From contig DMAP01000377.1 in NCBI GenBank assembly GCA_003446975.1, positions 1-16,654 on the forward strand: 16,654 nt of DNA, written 5' to 3'. The translations under genes were made by a program, and so were the position numbers. A model generated the notes under the pieces. That model was not told the DNA's origin and ran no database searches. It worked only from the letters and a program-made list of their open reading frames with translations. This document shows, piece by piece, positions 12,938 to 16,654 of this stretch (its first letter is position 1; the number at the start of each line of letters is the position of its first letter). The stretch comes from Clostridiales bacterium. GTDB lineage: Bacteria > Bacillota > Clostridia > Tissierellales > Dethiosulfatibacteraceae.

Positions 12938-14494
12938 TTAAACGATTTTGGTTGTCCAGTCTTCCACATTCCATATATCTGTCACCCAGTCTTCGTAAAA
13001 TGAAGGGTCATGGCTGACTAATAAAATAGTTCCTTTGAAATTGATGAGGGCCTTTTTTAATGACTCTTTGGCATCCACATCCAAATGGTTTGTCGGTTCA
13101 TCCAAGACCAGCCAGTTGATATCTCGTAGCATGAGCTTGCATAGTCTGACCTTTGCATTTTCACCACCACTGAGTACCATCATCTTGCTTTCAATATGCT
13201 CGTTTGTCAATCCGCATTTGGCAAGGGCCGCTCTCACTTCGCCATTTGTCATGGAGGGGTACAGTTCCCATACCTCCTGCAGCGCTGTTTTCTGGTTGTC
13301 TCTGGATGACTCCTGTTCAAAATACCCAGGGAACAGATAGTCTCCAAGTTCCACTTCTCCTGAAAATGGCTTCAACAAGCCTACCAGTGTTTTAAGGAGC
13401 GTTGATTTACCAAGCCCATTGACGCCTCTGAGAGCAATCTTCTGTCCTCTTTCCAGACTGATTTTCAGCGGTGATGTCAATGGTTCATCATATCCAATAA
13501 TCAGATTTTCTGTTTGGAATACATATCGGGTTGAGGCTCTCGCTTCCCTAAAATGAAACTCCGGCTTGATTTTTTTTCTCGCCAGCTCTATGATATCCAT
13601 CTTATCCAGTTTTTTCTGTCTGCTTTTGGCCATGTTGGTAGTAGCTACTCTGGCTTTATTCTTGGCAATAAAGGTCTCAAGCTTCTCAATTTCCTTTTGC
13701 TGCTTTTCATAGGCTTGCCCAATCTGACGTTTCTTTAGCTCATCCATCCTAAGGAAATTGTCATAATCGCCCTTGTATCTTACCATGGTTGAATTTTCCA
13801 GATAATAGATCACATTGACCACACTGTTGAGGAACGCCACATCATGGGACACCAGAATGAAGCTGTTCTCATATTCCTGCAGGTATGTTTTCAGCCACTC
13901 AATATGCTCCGCATCCAGGTAATTTGTGGGCTCATCTAATATAAGTATCATGGGACTTTCCAGAAGTAATTTGGTCAATAGTATTTTTGTTCGCTGACCA
14001 CCACTCAAGTCTGAAACATCCTTATCCAATCCGATATCTGTTAGTCCTAATCCCTTTGCTACCGTTTCAATCTTGGAATCAATCATGTAGAATCCGTTGT
14101 GGTCCAGCTCGTGTTGTATTTCTGCTGTTTCTTCCATGTATTTTGCCAGTTCTTCATCTGATGCATCACCCATTTTGTCATAAATCTGAAGCATCTCCTG
14201 TTCCAACTGGTACATATGGTCAAAGGCAGTTCTCAACACATCTCTGATTGTTGAGCCCTTTTGTAAGACAGTATGCTGATCCAAGTAACCAGTTGTGATT
14301 CTATTACACCATTCCACTGTGCCTGAATCAGGCATAAGCTTGCCTGTTATAATATTTAGAAGAGTGGATTTACCCTCTCCATTTGCGCCTATCAAACCAA
14401 CATGTTCGCCCTTTAAAAGGCGAAAACTGACCTCTTCCAGAATTTTTCTCCCACCAAAATCATGGTTGACATTTTCCACATTTAATATACTCAT
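12938..14494 (-). CDS. ABC-F family ATPase (ribosome-associated, duplicated ATP-binding cassette)
   Basis: The protein has 518 residues from the ATG at 14494, with AGAGGAAG about ten bases upstream. It has two complete ABC domains and no membrane segment. Domain 1 has Walker A GANGEGKS (36-43), signature LSGGQ (163-167), Walker B LILDEPTNYLD (184-194) and the switch histidine in SHD (216-218). Domain 2 has GVNGLGKS (357-364), LSGGE (441-445), LVLDEPTNHLD (462-472) and SHD (494-496). A charged coiled-coil linker (about 248-305, rich in K, E and Q) is the tRNA-contacting segment of the family. ABC-F proteins act at the ribosomal E site to ease stalled translation, and some give antibiotic resistance. 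This one resembles the housekeeping YbiT/YkpA-like group more than known resistance proteins, but the subfamily is uncertain. Confidence 0.9.
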   Translation of the reverse strand: MSILNVENVNHDFGGRKILEEVSFRLLKGEHVGLIGANGEGKSTLLNIITGKLMPDSGTVEWCNRITTGYLDQHTVLQKGSTIRDVLRTAFDHMYQLEQEMLQIYDKMGDASDEELAKYMEETAEIQHELDHNGFYMIDSKIETVAKGLGLTDIGLDKDVSDLSGGQRTKILLTKLLLESPMILILDEPTNYLDAEHIEWLKTYLQEYENSFILVSHDVAFLNSVVNVIYYLENSTMVRYKGDYDNFLRMDELKKRQIGQAYEKQQKEIEKLETFIAKNKARVATTNMAKSRQKKLDKMDIIELARKKIKPEFHFREARASTRYVFQTENLIIGYDEPLTSPLKISLERGQKIALRGVNGLGKSTLLKTLVGLLKPFSGEVELGDYLFPGYFEQESSRDNQKTALQEVWELYPSMTNGEVRAALAKCGLTNEHIESKMMVLSGGENAKVRLCKLMLRDINWLVLDEPTNHLDVDAKESLKKALINFKGTILLVSHDPSFYEDWVTDIWNVEDWTTKIV

Positions 14495-14514
14495 AACGTT
14501 ATTTCTTCCTCTTT

Positions 14515-14577
14515 CAGCTTTCTACTTTCAACTCAATACTTACCACTTTCCACTTTTTACTTTCCGCTTTCTACTTT
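14515..14577. repeat. Heptamer array in the ABC-F leader
   Basis: Nine consecutive 7-base units are in register; on the plus strand the commonest form is (C/T)(C/T)ACTTT. In order: cagcttt, ctacttt, caactca, atactta, ccacttt, ccacttt, ttacttt, ccgcttt, ctacttt. On the minus strand this is a purine-rich AAAGTRR array between the predicted start of transcription and the ribosome site of the ABC-F gene. Confidence 0.75.
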
Positions 14578-14606
14578 CCATATAACAGCATCCGCCATCG
14601 ATGAAC

Positions 14607-14635
14607 AATATAAAAGATAACAGTTATCCACTCAA
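14607..14635 (-). promoter_or_regulatory. Possible sigma-A promoter for the ABC-F gene
   Basis: On the minus strand TTGAGT (14635-14630) and TATATT (14612-14607) are separated by 17 bases. The start of transcription would be near 14600, leaving a leader of about 105 bases that contains the heptamer array. A perfect dyad lies in the spacer. Confidence 0.5.
14616..14628. promoter_or_regulatory. Perfect 6-1-6 dyad GATAAC-A-GTTATC, candidate operator
   Basis: It lies within the spacer of the predicted ABC-F promoter, where a repressor could block it. It has the same arm length and spacing as the Fur box 27 bases to the right, differing from GATAAT-N-ATTATC at one position per arm. Confidence 0.4.
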
Positions 14636-14654
14636 AAATCAACCCTTTTGTTAT

Positions 14655-14669
14655 TGATATTGATTATCA
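14655..14669. promoter_or_regulatory. Fur box overlapping the -35 of the heme-binding lipoprotein gene
   Basis: TGATATTGATTATCA matches the Bacillus-type 7-1-7 Fur consensus TGATAAT-N-ATTATCA at 13 of 14 specified bases. The inner ATTGAT-T-ATCAAT is a perfect 6-1-6 dyad. It covers part of the predicted -35 element (14660-14665), as expected for iron-dependent repression. PerR and Zur boxes are similar, so the exact regulator is inferred. Confidence 0.7.
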
Positions 14670-14688
14670 ATTATTTTTGTTGTATAAT
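14660..14688 (+). promoter_or_regulatory. Sigma-A promoter for the heme-binding lipoprotein gene
   Basis: TTGATT (14660-14665) and TATAAT (14683-14688) are separated by 17 bases. The -35 element lies inside the Fur box. The leader is about 23 bases and carries AGGTAGGTGA as ribosome site. Confidence 0.75.
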
Positions 14689-14717
14689 GAATATATAAAT
14701 AAAGGTAGGTGATTTTA

Positions 14718-15071
14718 ATGAAAAAAATATACTTTATCTTAATGATATTTATATTGGTGTTCACAATTGTTGCTTGTACGCAGGATAACGCCGGAACCAC
14801 CTCAATTAGCAGTCCCGGCGAAATAGAGGGAGAAATGATTGAACTGACTTTAGAAGAATTGTCACAATATAACGGTCAAGGTGGCAACAAAGCATATGTG
14901 GCTGTTGATGGTGTCATTTATGATGTTACCGATGTACCCCAATGGCAAGGTGGTTCACACAACGGCAACACTGCTGGTCAGGATATATCCGACCAGATAG
15001 CAAACCTATCGCCTCACGGCAAACGTGTCCTCAACAATCTAAAAGTTGTCGGAGCCTTGATTGGGGAATAG
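14718..15071 (+). CDS. Lipoprotein with cytochrome b5-like heme-binding domain
   Basis: The protein has 117 residues from the ATG at 14718, seven bases after the ribosome site; a GTG at 14709 falls inside that site. Residues 1-20 are a lipoprotein signal ending in the lipobox IVAC, so the mature chain is anchored to the outer face of the membrane through its cysteine. Residues 41-117 fit the small cytochrome b5-like heme/steroid-binding family: LTLEELSQYNG, AYVAVDGVIYDVTDVPQW, GGSHNGNTAGQDISD and SPHGKRVLNNL. The histidines in SHNG and SPHG are the likely heme ligands. It could carry electrons or bind heme at the cell surface. The Fur box in its promoter suggests expression under iron limitation, which would fit heme handling, but that is inferred. 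Its last 33 bases overlap the converging c-di-GMP gene. Confidence 0.85.
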   Translation: MKKIYFILMIFILVFTIVACTQDNAGTTSISSPGEIEGEMIELTLEELSQYNGQGGNKAYVAVDGVIYDVTDVPQWQGGSHNGNTAGQDISDQIANLSPHGKRVLNNLKVVGALIGE

Positions 15072-16654
15072 CAGCTCGACTAAAACATCAATAATCTCAG
15101 GATCAAACTGGGTTCCTGAGTTTTTCTTGAGTTCTTTAACAGCTTCCTCAGTGGTAATTCTTTTTCTATAGGCTGTATCATTGGTCATAGTGTCAAAAGC
15201 ATCAACCACGGCGATGATACGTGCAAATTCGGGGATATCCTTTCCTGATATTTTTTTGGGGTATCCCTTGCCGTCATATCGTTCATGATGAAGCAGCACA
15301 TATTTAGCCAAGTCTGCCATTTCTTCAATTTCACTAATTATTCTGTAGCCTATTTCAGTGTGCTTCTTGATGTTCTTCCATTCCTGGGTCGTCAGGGATT
15401 CTTTTTTATTCAGTGTATCCTCTTCTATTCCGACTTTCCCTATATCATGAATGAGACCTAGAGTCTTTAGCCTATCCAGCTTTTCCTCATCATAGCCGAG
15501 GGACTCTCCAATTTTAACGCTCATTATACTGACTCTCTTGCCATGTTCCTCTTCCAGATTGTTCTTGTTGTATAATGCCTTTATCAGTATCTTGATCAGA
15601 TTGCCACGAGTATAGGGGCTTTCATGTAGTTTTTTCTCATACATAATGTCATCAGCCTGTTTCAATATCTCAAATATGTCCTGCTCAGGTTCTGTTTTTG
15701 TGGCTATGCCAGCTGCAAAAGATAGATAGATAGGCTCATTCTTGTTTTTAATATCTGACTTAGCTTTAATCCGTTCCACTATTTTCCCTGCCGCCTCAAC
15801 TGTTGTTTTTGGAAGAAGCATCACAAACTCATCCCCCCCGTATCGAGCAACGATTTCCCCTTCTCTACAGGAATCTTTGATAGCCTGTGCAATCTTTATC
15901 AAAAGGTCGTCTCCTTTTTTATGCCCGAATGCGTCATTGATCAACTTCAATCCATTGACATCTATCATGACTAAGGATATAGGTAGATTTCTTATGGAAT
16001 CCAGACGCTTAATCTCTTCCTCGAAAAACCTCCTGTTGTAGACACCAGTCAATTGGTCGTTGTAGCTCATGCGCAGAATATCTTTTTCCACGTTTTTCCT
16101 GTCTGTTATATCAAGATACATACCGTAGCCACCGATAATCTGATTATCTTTCAATATGGGCACACCTATGATACTGACATCTATTCCAGTACCATCTTTT
16201 GCGTATCGTACACCTTCTCCATTGACTTCAAGTCCTGAGAAAATCCTGTTTGTCAGTTGTTGAGCATCTGCCTTCTGGTTATCTCTACTAAGCAGATCAT
16301 CCAATTCCTTACCTTTGATTTCATCTAATTGATATCCAAAAACATCGGTAAATGGTTTGTTAATGTCAACAATTAAGTGATTCTCGTCAAAGATCACAAT
16401 AGCGTTGGGGGAATTTTTGAATAACGCTTCCCTGTCTTGAAATAAACTAGTTAAGTGTTTTCGATCATCCTGTATACTGGTAATATAGCTTTTGGTTTTT
16501 TCGAATAGGCTGTTTAGCTTATCCTTCAAGGCGTTCAGCTCTTTGAGCTCTGAGTCTACAAATCGATAATCACCCTGTTCTTGAAGATCCAACTTCTGTA
16601 TGTCTTCTTGAAGCTTGTATAGCGGATTGACTACATTTATCTGCATCAGAAGCA
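15039..16654 (-). CDS. PAS-GGDEF-HD-GYP c-di-GMP signalling protein, 5'-truncated by window edge
   Basis: The frame is open to the right edge (two more codons before the ATG at 16646), so the gene starts outside. The 535 residues from that ATG comprise a HAMP-like linker and coiled coil (about 8-65, VNPLYKLQEDI), which implies a membrane sensor upstream; a PAS domain (72-184); a GGDEF domain (190-345, motif GGDEF at 270-274); and an HD-GYP domain (355-530, with HD at 400-401, HHERYDG and GYP at 461-463). The I-site is altered: REGE in place of RxxD. It therefore has the motifs both to make and to break c-di-GMP. The catalytic half is a close paralogue of the split protein encoded at 3507-5509 (shared PIS..M.DVNGLKL.NDAFGH), with a different sensor. 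Its coding end overlaps the lipoprotein gene by 33 bases. Confidence 0.88.
   Translation of the reverse strand, partial: LLMQINVVNPLYKLQEDIQKLDLQEQGDYRFVDSELKELNALKDKLNSLFEKTKSYITSIQDDRKHLTSLFQDREALFKNSPNAIVIFDENHLIVDINKPFTDVFGYQLDEIKGKELDDLLSRDNQKADAQQLTNRIFSGLEVNGEGVRYAKDGTGIDVSIIGVPILKDNQIIGGYGMYLDITDRKNVEKDILRMSYNDQLTGVYNRRFFEEEIKRLDSIRNLPISLVMIDVNGLKLINDAFGHKKGDDLLIKIAQAIKDSCREGEIVARYGGDEFVMLLPKTTVEAAGKIVERIKAKSDIKNKNEPIYLSFAAGIATKTEPEQDIFEILKQADDIMYEKKLHESPYTRGNLIKILIKALYNKNNLEEEHGKRVSIMSVKIGESLGYDEEKLDRLKTLGLIHDIGKVGIEEDTLNKKESLTTQEWKNIKKHTEIGYRIISEIEEMADLAKYVLLHHERYDGKGYPKKISGKDIPEFARIIAVVDAFDTMTNDTAYRKRITTEEAVKELKKNSGTQFDPEIIDVLVELLFPNQGSDNF

Noticed and set aside
13035..14585. Several 60-100 residue plus-strand frames opposite the ABC-F gene
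   Set aside because: They lie antisense to a complete two-domain ATPase and have no ribosome sites or recognisable domains.

Overview
The window is chromosomal-looking DNA from a low-GC Gram-positive bacterium, most likely an anaerobic member of the Clostridia. The signs are A/T-rich codon use, strong AGGAGG-type ribosome binding sites, TTGACA/TATAAT-like promoters, U-tailed hairpin terminators, a sortase-type surface protein, a hemerythrin-family protein and several large c-di-GMP enzymes. No rRNA, tRNA, CRISPR array, phage gene or insertion sequence was seen. The species cannot be told from the sequence.

Left (1-2040): the end of an ABC export operon, with two ABC-2 type permeases (the first cut by the window edge) and a small two-helix membrane protein, closed by a hairpin that can serve both strands. 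Next (2047-5518): a divergent pair, a BTAD/SARP-type regulator on the minus strand and a 5TMR-PAS-GGDEF-HD-GYP c-di-GMP enzyme on the plus strand. The enzyme gene is split by a one-base shift in an A6 run. The regulator ends in what looks like a dead GGDEF domain.

Middle (5550-10413, all minus strand): a 960-residue cell-wall-anchored surface protein with six tandem MucBP-like repeats, then a two-gene operon for class I mannose-6-phosphate isomerase and a CysQ-type phosphatase. The operon has a near-consensus promoter at one end and a terminator at the other. From 10537 to 11850 (plus strand) lies a two-gene operon of an unrecognised protein and a hemerythrin-like protein, behind a perfect 14-bp palindrome placed like a class II CRP/FNR activator site. 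A membrane protein built from two copies of one unit follows (11948-12934), facing an ABC-F ATPase (12938-14494).

Right (14495-16654): a divergent control region with a 7-bp repeat array, a 6-1-6 dyad and a near-perfect Fur box. It drives a cytochrome b5-like heme-binding lipoprotein, whose 3' end overlaps that of a second PAS-GGDEF-HD-GYP protein cut by the right edge.

Themes are c-di-GMP signalling (two full-length GGDEF-HD-GYP designs plus a degenerate GGDEF on a regulator), envelope functions, and candidate iron and redox or NO control of small metal-binding proteins. The best leads are the Fur-box lipoprotein, the palindrome-controlled hemerythrin operon, the regulator with a degenerate GGDEF domain, the duplicated membrane protein and the A6 frameshift.
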